DNA from: Streptomyces sp. NRRL S-31 | GTDB taxonomy: Bacteria; Actinomycetota; Actinomycetes; Streptomycetales; Streptomycetaceae | Reading direction: 5' to 3' | Length of the DNA: 64,000 bases | Assembly: GCF_000718775.1 (NCBI RefSeq) | Contig: NZ_JOCB01000020.1 | Span: 1 to 64,000, forward strand | Part shown: one piece after another, positions 1 to 7,707 of the stretch | How positions within the stretch are numbered: position 1 is the stretch's first letter | How the letters are laid out: the number at the start of each line of letters is the position of its first letter | Translations under genes and position numbers: made by a program | The notes under the pieces: model-generated | The model's input: the letters and a program-made list of their open reading frames with translations, nothing else | The model's database searches: none | Told to the model about the DNA's origin: nothing

Positions 1-803
1 GGCCGTGCCGCCGGGGCCGCGGCCAGCCGGTCCAGCTCCCGGGCGAACTCCGCGGCGCCCGGCCAGCGCCGCGCCCGGTCCGGCTCCAGCGCGCGCAGCA
101 GCGCCCGCGCCACGTCCCCGCCCAGCTCCGGCCGCAGCCGGCGGGGCGGTACCACCTGCCCCGGCGGTCCCGGCACGGTCCCGGTGAGCAGCTCGTAACC
201 GACCGCGCCCAGGCTGTAGACGTCCGCCCGCTCGTCGATGCCCGCGCCGGGCTCGGCCTGCTCCGGCGGCCGGTAGCCCGCGGAACCCGCAGCCAGCGTC
301 AGCACCGAGCCCTGCGCGAGGCTCTTGGCCAGGCCCAGGTCGGCCAGCAGCACCCGGCGGGTGCCGTCCGGGGCGGTGTGCAGCAGCACGTTGGTCGGTT
401 TGATGTCGCGGTGCACGATGCCCGCCTCGTGCAGCGCGGCGGCGGCGCGCGCGGCCTCGGCCGTCAGCGCCAGCGCGTCGGACACCGGCAGCGGACCGTC
501 CGTCAGCAGTTCGGCGAGGGTGCCGCCACCGGCGTACTCCATCACGAAGTACGGCCTGCTGTCCGGGAGTTCACCGATGTCGTAGACCTGCACCACCCGG
601 CTGGAGCCGGCCCGGCGCAGCAGCCGCGCCTCGGTCAGGAACCGCTCCCTGACGTCGAGCCGGTGCGCCCAGTTCTCGGCGAGGACCTTCACCGCCACCG
701 GGGCCTGGAGCTCGGGGTCGTGGGCGAGCCACACCGTGGCGAACGCACCGCTGCCCAGCGGCCGTTCGAGGCGGTGGCGGCCGATCCGCTCCAGGGGGCG
801 CAT
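1..803 (-). CDS. Serine/threonine protein kinase, C-terminus cut by window edge
   Basis: Reading leftwards from the ATG at 803-801 gives a Hanks-type kinase domain in the first ~265 residues: glycine-rich loop (GSGAFATV, about 17-24), ATP lysine in VAVKVL (K39), catalytic loop HRDIKPTN (131-138), and a metal loop reading DLG instead of DFG (about 155-157), a substitution tolerated in actinobacterial kinases. The frame stays open to the edge, so any C-terminal linker, membrane segment or sensor domain is missing. The family phosphorylates Ser/Thr on regulatory proteins; the substrate is unknown. It is divergent from the sigma-factor gene, whose start is only 45 bases away, so the two share a promoter region and may be functionally linked (inference). 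Confidence 0.9.
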   Translation of the reverse strand, partial: MRPLERIGRHRLERPLGSGAFATVWLAHDPELQAPVAVKVLAENWAHRLDVRERFLTEARLLRRAGSSRVVQVYDIGELPDSRPYFVMEYAGGGTLAELLTDGPLPVSDALALTAEAARAAAALHEAGIVHRDIKPTNVLLHTAPDGTRRVLLADLGLAKSLAQGSVLTLAAGSAGYRPPEQAEPGAGIDERADVYSLGAVGYELLTGTVPGPPGQVVPPRRLRPELGGDVARALLRALEPDRARRWPGAAEFARELDRLAAAPAAR

Positions 804-848
804 ACGACTATCATGCCTGCCCTCGGACCGACGTGAAGGGGGCCGCCC

Positions 849-1397
849 GTGCACGACCAGGCGCCGGTGGAGGACCTCGCCCGGCGGGCCGCGGGCGGCG
901 ACCGCGCGGCCCTGGACCGGCTGCTGACCGAGATCCGGCCCGAGACCGTACGCCGCTGTGCGCGCTTCCTGCCCTGCCGGGAGGACGCCGAGGAGGCGGC
1001 CCAGGACGTGCTGCTCCAAGTGGCCCGGCACATCACCGGCTTCGAGGGCCGCAGCCGCTTCGGCACCTGGCTCCACACCGTCGTCGCCAACTGCTGCCGG
1101 CAGAAGTACCGCGAACTCAAGCGGCGGGCCGCCGAACAGCCCGCCGTCATCGAGCCCGGGCACGCCGTCGACCCCCGCACCACCAGTGTCATCGCCGGCT
1201 CCCGGGTGGACCTGCTGGAGGCCCTGGAACGGCTGGAGCGGGAGCACCCGCGGCTGGTCGCGCCCCTGGTCTACCGGGACATCTGCCAACTGGACTACGC
1301 CGAGGCCGCCGAGCGCGCCGGACTCCCGCTCGGCACCTTCAAGTCCCGGCTGCACGAGGCCCGCAGACAGATACGGCCATGGTTGACCGCCTCCTGA
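849..1397 (+). CDS. ECF-like sigma-70 family RNA polymerase sigma factor
   Basis: A 182-residue protein of the small two-domain sigma type. Region 2 spans about residues 20-85, with the -10-recognition segment around FEGRSRFGTWLHTVVANC. Region 4 spans about 120-178, with a helix-turn-helix around YAEAAERAGLPLGTFKSRLH. A central charged linker replaces region 3. The start is the GTG at 849, chosen because a purine-rich Shine-Dalgarno stretch (GAAGGGGG, 834-841) precedes it. It would direct core polymerase to a dedicated regulon. No anti-sigma gene is adjacent. Its neighbours are a divergent Ser/Thr kinase and a converging PP2C/HATPase protein; the latter ends only 3 bases away and has both phosphatase and anti-sigma-kinase-like domains, so a local signalling group is plausible but unproven. 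Confidence 0.9.
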   Translation: MHDQAPVEDLARRAAGGDRAALDRLLTEIRPETVRRCARFLPCREDAEEAAQDVLLQVARHITGFEGRSRFGTWLHTVVANCCRQKYRELKRRAAEQPAVIEPGHAVDPRTTSVIAGSRVDLLEALERLEREHPRLVAPLVYRDICQLDYAEAAERAGLPLGTFKSRLHEARRQIRPWLTAS

Positions 1398-1400
1398 GCC

Positions 1401-3779
1401 CTACCGGTCCTCCTCGAACAACGGCAGCTCCGCCCAGATCGTCTTGCCCTCGGGGGTGTGCCGGCTGCCCCAGCGCTGGGTGAGCTGGGCGACCAGCAGC
1501 AGGCCCCGGCCGCCCTCGTCGAAGACCTTGGCCCGGCGCAGGTGCGGCGCCGTGTGGCTGGTGTCGGACACCTCGCAGATCAGCGTGGTCGCGTCGTGGA
1601 TCAGCCGGAGCCGGATCGGGTGGGCGCCGTACCGGATGGCGTTGGTGACCAGCTCGCTGACCACCAGCTCCGCCGTGAACGACGCCTCGCTCAGCGACCA
1701 GGCGGCCAACTGGTCCACGACCTGCTTGCGGATCGGCGCGACCAGCGCCGGGTCGGCGGGGATGTCCCAGGTCGCCACCTGCGAGGCGGGCAGGCCCTGG
1801 GTGCGGGCCAGCAGCAGCGCCACGTCGTCGGCGACCCCGCCGGACGGCAGCAGGGCGCGCAGGACGCGGTCGCAGGTGGCGTCCAGCGACTCCGGTTGCC
1901 GCCCGAGCGCCCGGCACAGCAGCTCACGGCCGGCGTCCCCGTCCCGCTCCCGGGACACCACCAGACCGTCCGTGTACAGGGCGAGGACGGAGCCCTCGGG
2001 CAGTTCCACCTCGGCGGACTCGAACGGCAGCCCGCCCAGGCCCAGCGGGGGACCGGCCGGCAGGTCGAGCAGGCGGGGCCCGTCGCCGGGACGCACCAGC
2101 ACGGGCGGGGGATGGCCGGCGCGGGCCAGCGTGCAGCGCCGGGAGACCGGGTCGTAGACGGCGTACAGACAGGTCGCGCCGACCTCGCCGGCACCGCCCT
2201 CGCCACCGGACTCGTCCGACAGCCGCAGCACCAGGTCGTCGAGGTGGGTGAGCAACTCGTCCGGGGCCAGGTCGATGTCGGCCAGGGTGCGCACGGCGGT
2301 GCGCAGCCGGCCCATGGTGGCCGATGCCTGGATGCCGTGCCCGACCACGTCCCCGACGACCAGCGCGACCCGCATCCCGGACAGCGGGATCACGTCGAAC
2401 CAGTCGCCGCCGACCCCCGCCCGGGCCGCCGGCAGATAGCGGCAGCACGCCTCCACGGCGGCCGTGCGCGGGAGTGTGCGGGGCAGCAGGCTGCGCTGGA
2501 GCGTGAGCGCGGTCTCCCGCTCGCGGGAGTAGCGGCGGGCGTTGTCGACGCAGACGGCGGCCCGGGCAGTGATCTCCTCGGCCAGCAGCACGTCGTCGCC
2601 GGTGAACGCGTCCGGGCGCCGGTGCCTGGCCAGCACCGCGACCCCGAGGGTCAGGCCGCGGGCCCGGATCGGCACCGACATGTAGGAGTGGATGCCCACC
2701 CGGCGCACGCGCTCGCCGCGGTCCGTCAGGGCCGGCCACTCGTCGGTGTCGCCCCCGGTCACCGAGGCCGTGACGGTGCGTCCCGCGACGAGCGACCGCG
2801 CCTGCGGGGAGGAGGCCGGATACGCCTCGGCGAACTCGGGACCGGCCACCGCCTCCGGTTCGCCCTCCAGCACCGACCGGTGGGCGACCCGGCGCAGCCG
2901 GACCGGTGCCGTGACGCGGGCCGGGGGCTCGCCGCCGTACTCCTCGGGGTCCAGCAGGTCGACCGTGACGAAGTCGGCGAGCACGGGCACGCACACGTCG
3001 GCCAGCTCCTGCGCCGTACGGGTGACGTCGAGGGTCGAGCCGATGCGCACGCTCGCCTCGTTGACGATCTGGAGGCGCTGGCGCGACCGGTAGTTGTCGG
3101 TGACGTCGTGCGCCGCCACGCACACGCCCCGCACCCGGCCCTCCGCGTCGGTGACCGGTGCCAGCCGGGTGAGCCAGGCGCGCGCCCGGCCCTCGCCGCC
3201 GATGCGCATGACGGTCTGCACGTCGACCGGCTGCCCGGTGGCGAGCACCCGGAGCATGCTCCGCTCCAGCTCCTCGCCCTGCGGCTTGCCGCCGATCTCC
3301 GAGATCCGCAGGCCGCGCACCCGGTCGGCGGGCAGCCTGGTCGCCTCGGCCATGGCGTCGTTCATCCGGCGCAGCCGCAGCGCGTCGTCGTAGACCGCTA
3401 TGGCGCACGGCGACTGGATGAGGCCCGCCCGGGTGAGCGGATCATCGGGGGCGCTCGGCTCGCGGCCGGTCAGCGGGGTGACCACCAGCCAGTCGCCGCC
3501 GCGGCCGTCGCCCGGTGGCCGGTGGTGGGCGAGCACCCACACCGAGACCGTACGGCCGTCCCGGTGGCGCAGTCCGACCGTGCCGTCCCAGCGTCCGACG
3601 GCGGGCACGGGGGGAGTGCCGTCGCCGGCCAGCAGCCGGGCGGCCGGGCGGCCCACGACATCCGCCGCCGAGTGGCCGAGCAGGCGCCGGGCGCCCTCGT
3701 TCCACTCCACCAGCGTGCCGTCGTCATCGATGACAGCCCGGGCCGTCGCCGCATCGTCGAACGGATAGACCCGGCTCAT
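1401..3779 (-). CDS. Multi-sensor SpoIIE-type phosphatase (PAS-PAS-GAF-PP2C-HATPase)
   Basis: A 792-residue soluble regulator. Order: PAS-like domain (about 8-100, WNEGARRLLGHSAADVVGR), second PAS (about 115-235), GAF (about 250-420), SpoIIE/RsbU-type PP2C phosphatase (about 435-655, with metal motifs GGDWFDV, VGDVVGHG, TDGLVVSRE and ADDVALLL), and an RsbW-like HATPase (about 675-790, ELVVSELVTNAIRYG and GRGLLLVAQL). The family dephosphorylates anti-sigma-factor antagonists, and the HATPase may phosphorylate the same partner; the partner is not encoded nearby. The frame continues upstream, but ATG 3779 is preferred: the protein starts directly with the PAS fold, and GGGAG lies about 8 bases ahead of it. 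It converges on the sigma gene with a 3-base gap. Confidence 0.93.
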   Translation of the reverse strand: MSRVYPFDDAATARAVIDDDGTLVEWNEGARRLLGHSAADVVGRPAARLLAGDGTPPVPAVGRWDGTVGLRHRDGRTVSVWVLAHHRPPGDGRGGDWLVVTPLTGREPSAPDDPLTRAGLIQSPCAIAVYDDALRLRRMNDAMAEATRLPADRVRGLRISEIGGKPQGEELERSMLRVLATGQPVDVQTVMRIGGEGRARAWLTRLAPVTDAEGRVRGVCVAAHDVTDNYRSRQRLQIVNEASVRIGSTLDVTRTAQELADVCVPVLADFVTVDLLDPEEYGGEPPARVTAPVRLRRVAHRSVLEGEPEAVAGPEFAEAYPASSPQARSLVAGRTVTASVTGGDTDEWPALTDRGERVRRVGIHSYMSVPIRARGLTLGVAVLARHRRPDAFTGDDVLLAEEITARAAVCVDNARRYSRERETALTLQRSLLPRTLPRTAAVEACCRYLPAARAGVGGDWFDVIPLSGMRVALVVGDVVGHGIQASATMGRLRTAVRTLADIDLAPDELLTHLDDLVLRLSDESGGEGGAGEVGATCLYAVYDPVSRRCTLARAGHPPPVLVRPGDGPRLLDLPAGPPLGLGGLPFESAEVELPEGSVLALYTDGLVVSRERDGDAGRELLCRALGRQPESLDATCDRVLRALLPSGGVADDVALLLARTQGLPASQVATWDIPADPALVAPIRKQVVDQLAAWSLSEASFTAELVVSELVTNAIRYGAHPIRLRLIHDATTLICEVSDTSHTAPHLRRAKVFDEGGRGLLLVAQLTQRWGSRHTPEGKTIWAELPLFEEDR

Positions 3780-4150
3780 CGTCGCCGCTCCCAAGCGCAC
3801 ACTCACAGTCAACAGGTGGCACCACGCGTGTCCCAGCGTAGTGCTTCCCGCTCCCGTGCGGCCGCCCGGGTCCGCGGTCGGGGCGCCGGGGCGGGACGGA
3901 TGTGCGGTACGAGTGCGGTGAATGTATGACGGACCGTCAGAATCTGTCCGTACGTGCCCGGTTGTGGGCCCGGCGGGCGGGAGGCGGATGGCGCGGGTTC
4001 GGGTGGCGTGCCCGCGGTCGGCGGGGCCGGTGGGCGTGGCGCCCCGACCGGTCGAACCGGACATCGCCCTCCGACCGGCCCGGTACCGTCCCAAATGTCA
4101 CCCCACCTGCGCATATTTACGCGTGAGTACCCGCGCGGTACCGTGAGGGC
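3780..4150. promoter_or_regulatory. Divergent promoter region with repeated CGGTACCG palindromes
   Basis: 371 bases between the SpoIIE-type gene (minus) and the antitoxin gene (plus), with no credible coding sequence. The palindrome CGGTACCG occurs at 4081-4088 and 4136-4143, 55 bases apart. An AT-rich patch between them (TATTTA at 4114-4119) could be a -10 element for the toxin-antitoxin operon. A third copy, extended to the 14-base palindrome GCCCGGTACCGGGC, lies inside the antitoxin gene (4268-4281). RHH antitoxins usually bind short palindromes in their own promoter, so these are candidate autoregulatory operators. Confidence 0.45.
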
Positions 4151-4390
4151 ATGCCAGCTCTGAATGTGGAGTTCAGCGAACGGGAACTCGACGACCTGCG
4201 CCAGATCGCCAAGGAGCGCGGTACGTCGATGAAGGCCCTGGTGCGCGAGGCCGCCGCCGCCGACATCGCCCGGTACCGGGCCCTCCAGGAGGGCGCGGAA
4301 GCCTTCCGCCGCTTCTTCGCCGGTCATGCCGAGGAGTTCGCCGCGGCCTTCCCCGACGACGAGTCCCCCGTCCGGGGCGAGGCCGCCTGA
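4151..4390 (+). CDS. Ribbon-helix-helix-type antitoxin
   Basis: A 79-residue protein beginning with a short beta-strand (ALNVEFSE) and two amphipathic helices (ELDDLRQIAKERG, MKALVREAAAADIARY), the pattern of MetJ/Arc/CopG-type DNA-binding antitoxins. An acidic helical tail follows that would clamp the toxin. The next gene starts 3 bases after its stop, giving a tight antitoxin-toxin operon. The family represses its own promoter; the CGGTACCG repeats upstream are candidate sites. The RHH assignment rests on sequence pattern only. Confidence 0.75.
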   Translation: MPALNVEFSERELDDLRQIAKERGTSMKALVREAAAADIARYRALQEGAEAFRRFFAGHAEEFAAAFPDDESPVRGEAA

Positions 4391-4393
4391 GCG

Positions 4394-4771
4394 ATGCCCT
4401 CCGTCATCCACATCGACGTGCCCTGGCTGCTCCAGCGACACGAGGAGGTCCTGCCCGACCAGCCCGCCGTGGACGACTTCTCCGCGCTGGTCGCGGCCGT
4501 CGCCCGGCACCGGGTGGACCCGCCCCGGCTCGGCGTCGACTCCGACCCGGCCTGGCGCGCCGCCGCGCTGCTGCACACCCTCGCCGTCCTCAAGCCGCTG
4601 CCCGCGGCCAACGCCCGCTTCGCCTGCGCGACCGCCGTGGCCTACATGTTCGTCAGCGGCGTCGGCATCGACCCGCCCTACGGCGCCCTCGTCGACCTGG
4701 CCCGCGACCTGATCTCCGGCAAGACCGACGTGTACGGCGCCGCCGACCGGCTCCGCTCCTGGCAGATCTGA
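4394..4771 (+). CDS. Fic/Doc-like toxin with degenerate active-site motif
   Basis: A 125-residue protein recognisable as the toxin partner of a streptomycete 'Fic family' pair (MPSVIHIDVPWLLQRHEE start, FACATAVAYMFVSGVGID centre). Fic/Doc enzymes transfer AMP or phosphate using the motif HxFx(D/E)(G/A)N(G/K)R. Here the matching stretch is KPLPAANAR (67-75): the catalytic His is Lys and the acidic position is Ala, while Asn73 and Arg75 remain. Either activity is lost or altered, or the family uses different chemistry. It is directly downstream of the RHH antitoxin, and a strong hairpin follows the stop. Confidence 0.75.
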   Translation: MPSVIHIDVPWLLQRHEEVLPDQPAVDDFSALVAAVARHRVDPPRLGVDSDPAWRAAALLHTLAVLKPLPAANARFACATAVAYMFVSGVGIDPPYGALVDLARDLISGKTDVYGAADRLRSWQI

Positions 4772-4798
4772 CCCCGGCACCCCTCGGGGGCGGGGCCC

Positions 4799-4851
4799 GC
4801 CCCGTACCCGGCCGGCGGGAAGGCCGCCGGGCCGCCGGCCGGGCACGGGGC
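4799..4851 (+). terminator. Hairpin terminator after the toxin-antitoxin operon
   Basis: The arms 4799-4818 and 4832-4851 pair over 20 bases with one mismatch around a 13-base loop. The hairpin lies 28 bases after the toxin stop. There is no T tract, as is usual in high-GC actinobacteria. Confidence 0.75.
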
Positions 4852-5164
4852 TGTCCGGGGAGGACCGGCTCCCAGTCCACCACCGGCCCGCGCTCCCCGG
4901 GAGCGTGCGCGACCGGCCGGTCCGTGCGCCCGCTTCACACGGGGTGCGACGGGTCCGGCCCGGCCCTCCCGCAGGAGCGGCCACCGACGCGGGCCACCGA
5001 CCTCTCGCCCCGAGTTGGCCCTGGTGACCTTTCGGGTGGTTCTCGCGAGCTGCCCGGCGTGCCGGCGGCCGGACTCCAGCGGGCCGGGCCGGGCAGCCGC
5101 ACAGCACCCGGCTGGTGGCCGCCGGTCCGGCGAAGGATCTCTGACTCGGATCACCAGTCACCAG
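4852..5164. other. Non-coding spacer after the toxin gene
   Basis: About 310 bases between the toxin terminator and the end of the converging lactate-monooxygenase-like gene. No reading frame looks real. The right end carries three tandem TCACCAG heptamers (5151-5171) that run into the stop codon of the minus-strand gene. Confidence 0.5.
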
Positions 5165-6349
5165 TCACCAGGCAGCCGGCGGCCCGCCACAGGGCGCCAG
5201 CGCCGACCGCGTCAGCGTGTGCGGGCTCGCATGGCCCGACAGGGCCAGGGTGAGGTCGAATTCGGCCAGCACGCAGCGGATCACGTGGTCCACACCCGCC
5301 TGGCCGTCCAGGCCGAGGCCGTACACATAGGGCCGGCCCAGCAGGACCGCCCGGGCGCCCAGGGCCAGGGCCTTGAAGACGTCGTCTCCGGTGCGCACCC
5401 CGCTGTCGAACAGCACCGCCAGCCGGTCGCCGACCGCGTCCGCGACCCCGGGCAGCGCGTCGGCCGCGGCGACGGAGCCGGCCACCTGCCGGCCGCCGTG
5501 GTTGGAGACCACCACGCCGTCCATCCCGGCGTCCGCGGCGAGCCGGGCGTCGTCCGGGTGCAGCACGCCCTTGAGGACGATCGGCCCGTCCCAGTGCTCG
5601 CGCAGGAACGCCAGGTCCGGCCAGGTGTGGCCGGCGTCCCCGAACAGGCCGAGGAAGTGCAGCACCGCCGCGTCCGGGTCCTCGTGCACCGGCTTGGCGA
5701 GACCCGCCCGGAACGCCGGGTCGGTGAAGTAGTTGGCGGTGCCCACCCCGTGCACGAACGGCAGGTACGCCTGGTCCAGGTCGCGGGGCCGCCAGGCGAG
5801 CAGCGGGGTGTCCAGCGTGACGACCAGCACCGAGTAACCGGCCGCCCGGGCCCGGCCGAGGAAGCTCCGCGTCACCTCCCGGTCCTTGCCCCAGTACAGC
5901 TGGAACCACCGCTCGGCGTCCCCCATCGCCTCCGCCACCCGCTCCAGCGGTGTGCTCGACGCGGACGACAGCACGAACGGCACGCCCAGCGCGGCGGCGG
6001 CCCGGGCGGCGGCCGTCTCGGCGTCCGGGTGCACGATCGACAGCACGCCGACGGGTGCCAGGGCGAGCGGGGCCGGCAGGGTCCGCCCGAGCACCTCGGT
6101 CGTCAGGTCGCGTTCGCGCACGTCCCGCAGCATGCGGGGCACGATCCGGTGCCGGGCGAGTGCCTCCCGGTTGGCGCGGGCGGTGCTGCCGTCACCCGCG
6201 GCGCCCGCCACATAGCCCACCGGCCCCGGGGCGAGCCGGTGCTCGGCCAGCTCCTCCAGCCGGGTCGGGTCGGTCGGCAGCCGGGGCACCGCCCCGGTCG
6301 TCCCGTTCAGATAGATCTCGTACTGGAAGTCGGCCCAGTGCCGCGCCAT
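5165..6349 (-). CDS. FMN-dependent alpha-hydroxy-acid oxidase, lactate 2-monooxygenase-like
   Basis: A 394-residue cytosolic TIM-barrel flavoenzyme. Family signatures: LALAPVGVLSIVHPDAE (FMN phosphate region), LVVTLDTPLLAWRPRD, the flavin N5-side lysine in LKGVLHPDDA, and the catalytic SNHGGRQ motif with its His and Arg, then LFDSGVRTGDDVFKALALGA and LLGRPYVYGL. The N-terminus (HWADFQYEIYLNGTTG) and the length match lactate 2-monooxygenase (L-lactate + O2 to acetate, CO2 and water), but this superfamily is easily confused, so another 2-hydroxy-acid substrate is possible. It is a single gene with its own promoter in the divergent region shared with the SSI gene. Its stop lies within a triplet TCACCAG repeat. 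Confidence 0.88.
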   Translation of the reverse strand: MARHWADFQYEIYLNGTTGAVPRLPTDPTRLEELAEHRLAPGPVGYVAGAAGDGSTARANREALARHRIVPRMLRDVRERDLTTEVLGRTLPAPLALAPVGVLSIVHPDAETAAARAAAALGVPFVLSSASSTPLERVAEAMGDAERWFQLYWGKDREVTRSFLGRARAAGYSVLVVTLDTPLLAWRPRDLDQAYLPFVHGVGTANYFTDPAFRAGLAKPVHEDPDAAVLHFLGLFGDAGHTWPDLAFLREHWDGPIVLKGVLHPDDARLAADAGMDGVVVSNHGGRQVAGSVAAADALPGVADAVGDRLAVLFDSGVRTGDDVFKALALGARAVLLGRPYVYGLGLDGQAGVDHVIRCVLAEFDLTLALSGHASPHTLTRSALAPCGGPPAAW

Positions 6350-6815
6350 CCGTCCTCCCGCCCGTCGTCGGCCGCGTGCCCGCCCGACGATACCGACCGG
6401 TAAGTCGGCGCGGGGCGGAACGTGGCACCGGTCCGCGCCGGTCGCCGGCCACGGGAAGTGGCATCGGCCGCCTCGTCCGGATGGCGGATGTGTCCGCTTC
6501 TGGTGATCACTTCATGAACACAGGGAGTCATGAAGGATCGCGGGACGGGCGCAGCCGGAATGTTTCAGGACGATTAACGAACCGCCGCTTTCCGGCCAGT
6601 TGGCCGCTTCCGTGATGAGGGAGGGGCTCTGTTACGGGGCCGCCGTGTTCGGACTCCGTGACTTCGCGCCACTGATTCAACACGAAAGGTTACTGAAACC
6701 CATGGGGTCGATGTGAGTTTCTCCCGTCGACTCGGCAGAGTGGCGCACGCCGCACCCGGTACCCGACCGGAACCGGAGCCGGCGCCTCGTCCGTTCGAGC
6801 GGAAGGATGCACACC
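6350..6815. promoter_or_regulatory. Divergent regulatory region between the flavoenzyme and SSI genes
   Basis: About 465 bases with no coding sequence. An inverted repeat CGGCCA-GT-TGGCCG lies at 6593-6606 on the SSI side, and a loose dyad TACCGACCGGTA lies at 6391-6402 on the flavoenzyme side. Both are candidate operators. The stretch is less GC-rich than the genes, as expected for promoters. Confidence 0.4.
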
Positions 6816-7259
6816 ATGCGGAACACCGCACGCTGGGCAGCGACCCTCGGTCTCACCGCCGCCGTCTGCGGACCCCTGACCGGGGCCGCCGTCGCCGCAC
6901 CGGGCGCCGCCCCGGCGTCGCTCTACGCTTCCTCGGCGCTGGTGCTCACCACCGGCCACGGCGGCGACGCGGCCACGGCCACTCCCGAGCGCGCCGTCAC
7001 CCTGAGCTGCGCTCCCACGGCCTCCGGCACCCACCCCGCGGCGGCCCGGGCCTGCGCCGAACTGCGCGGCCTCGACGACGGACTCGACGGCGGGCTCGAC
7101 GCCCTCAAACCGGCCGGCGACGCGCTGTGCACCGAGGTCTTCGACCCGGTCGTGGTCACGGTCCAGGGCGTCTGGCAGGGCAAGCGCGTCTCCTACGAGC
7201 GCACTTTCCACAACGCCTGCGCGAGGGACGCCGTCGGCGGCGGCCTCTTCGCGTTCTAG
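6816..7259 (+). CDS. Secreted Streptomyces subtilisin inhibitor (SSI) family protein, P1 = Glu
   Basis: A 147-residue precursor. The signal peptide (MRNTARWAATLG..., to about A28, AVA-APG) is followed by a ~119-residue SSI domain with the family landmarks ERAVTL, CAPTASGTHPAAARAC, VFDPVVVTVQGVWQGKRV and the terminal LFAF. Four cysteines (65, 80, 105, 135) match the two conserved disulfides. Relative to SSI (C-P-M-V-Y with P1 Met73), the reactive loop reads C-T-E-V-F, so the P1 residue is Glu107 and not the usual Met, Lys or Arg. The ATG at 6816 is preferred over 6807 because GGAAGG (6801-6806) is 9 bases ahead of it but directly abuts 6807. The protein would be exported by Sec and inhibit extracellular serine proteases. 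Confidence 0.93.
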   Translation: MRNTARWAATLGLTAAVCGPLTGAAVAAPGAAPASLYASSALVLTTGHGGDAATATPERAVTLSCAPTASGTHPAAARACAELRGLDDGLDGGLDALKPAGDALCTEVFDPVVVTVQGVWQGKRVSYERTFHNACARDAVGGGLFAF

Positions 7260-7396
7260 ACCGGGATCGCGCGGACCCCCGTGAACGCCGGACAAGGCCC
7301 GCAACTGGGGAGTGCGGCCCCCTGGGGCGGGGGTCCCGCGATCTCGCGCCGGGGCAGGCGGGCGGAGTGGGGCCGCCCGCGGGCCCCGGGCACACA

Positions 7397-7441
7397 GCCG
7401 CTCCCCGGGCAGGTCCGTGGGGGGCCTTCCCGGGGAGCGGC
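7397..7441. terminator. Bidirectional hairpin terminator
   Basis: A perfect 13-base stem (arms 7397-7409 and 7429-7441, loop 19 bases) lies between the converging SSI gene and the iron-sulfur protein gene. It can serve both strands. Confidence 0.75.
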
Positions 7442-7467
7442 GGGAAACGACGCGTCGGGAGCGCGTG

Positions 7468-7707
7468 TCAGGCCTTGCGCCGGTGGCTCGTGTCGCACCA
7501 GGGGTAGCGGCGACTGCGCCGGCAGGTACACAGAGCGACACGGAACCGGTCCGAGGAGACCGTGGTCCCGTCCTCCAGCTCGATCTCCACGGGCCCTTCC
7601 ACCAGGAGGGGCCCGCGCCGTCGCACGGTGATCCGGCGGGCCCGGTCGGCGGGCGCGCGCGCCGCGGAGCCGATGGGGCCGTCGGAGTCAGCAGGGTCGT
7701 TCGGCAC
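7468..7707 (-). CDS. CDGSH-type iron-sulfur protein
   Basis: A 79-residue protein with a single CDGSH-type [2Fe-2S] motif near the C-terminus: CTCRRSRRYPWCDTSH, matching C-x-C-x2-S-x3-P-x-C-D-x-S-H, with three Cys and one His as cluster ligands. The Gly of CDGSH is Thr. Upstream lies a small beta-rich segment (ITVRRRGPLLVEGPVEIEL) typical of short bacterial members. These proteins are thought to act in redox or iron handling. The GTG start at 7707 lies inside the end of the methyltransferase gene (20-base overlap), which suggests translational coupling in a three-gene unit. Confidence 0.88.
   Translation of the reverse strand: MPNDPADSDGPIGSAARAPADRARRITVRRRGPLLVEGPVEIELEDGTTVSSDRFRVALCTCRRSRRYPWCDTSHRRKA

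Noticed and set aside
3780..4094. N-terminal extension of the SpoIIE-type protein
   Set aside because: The extra 105 residues are low complexity and run through the promoter region; the PAS domain begins directly after ATG 3779.
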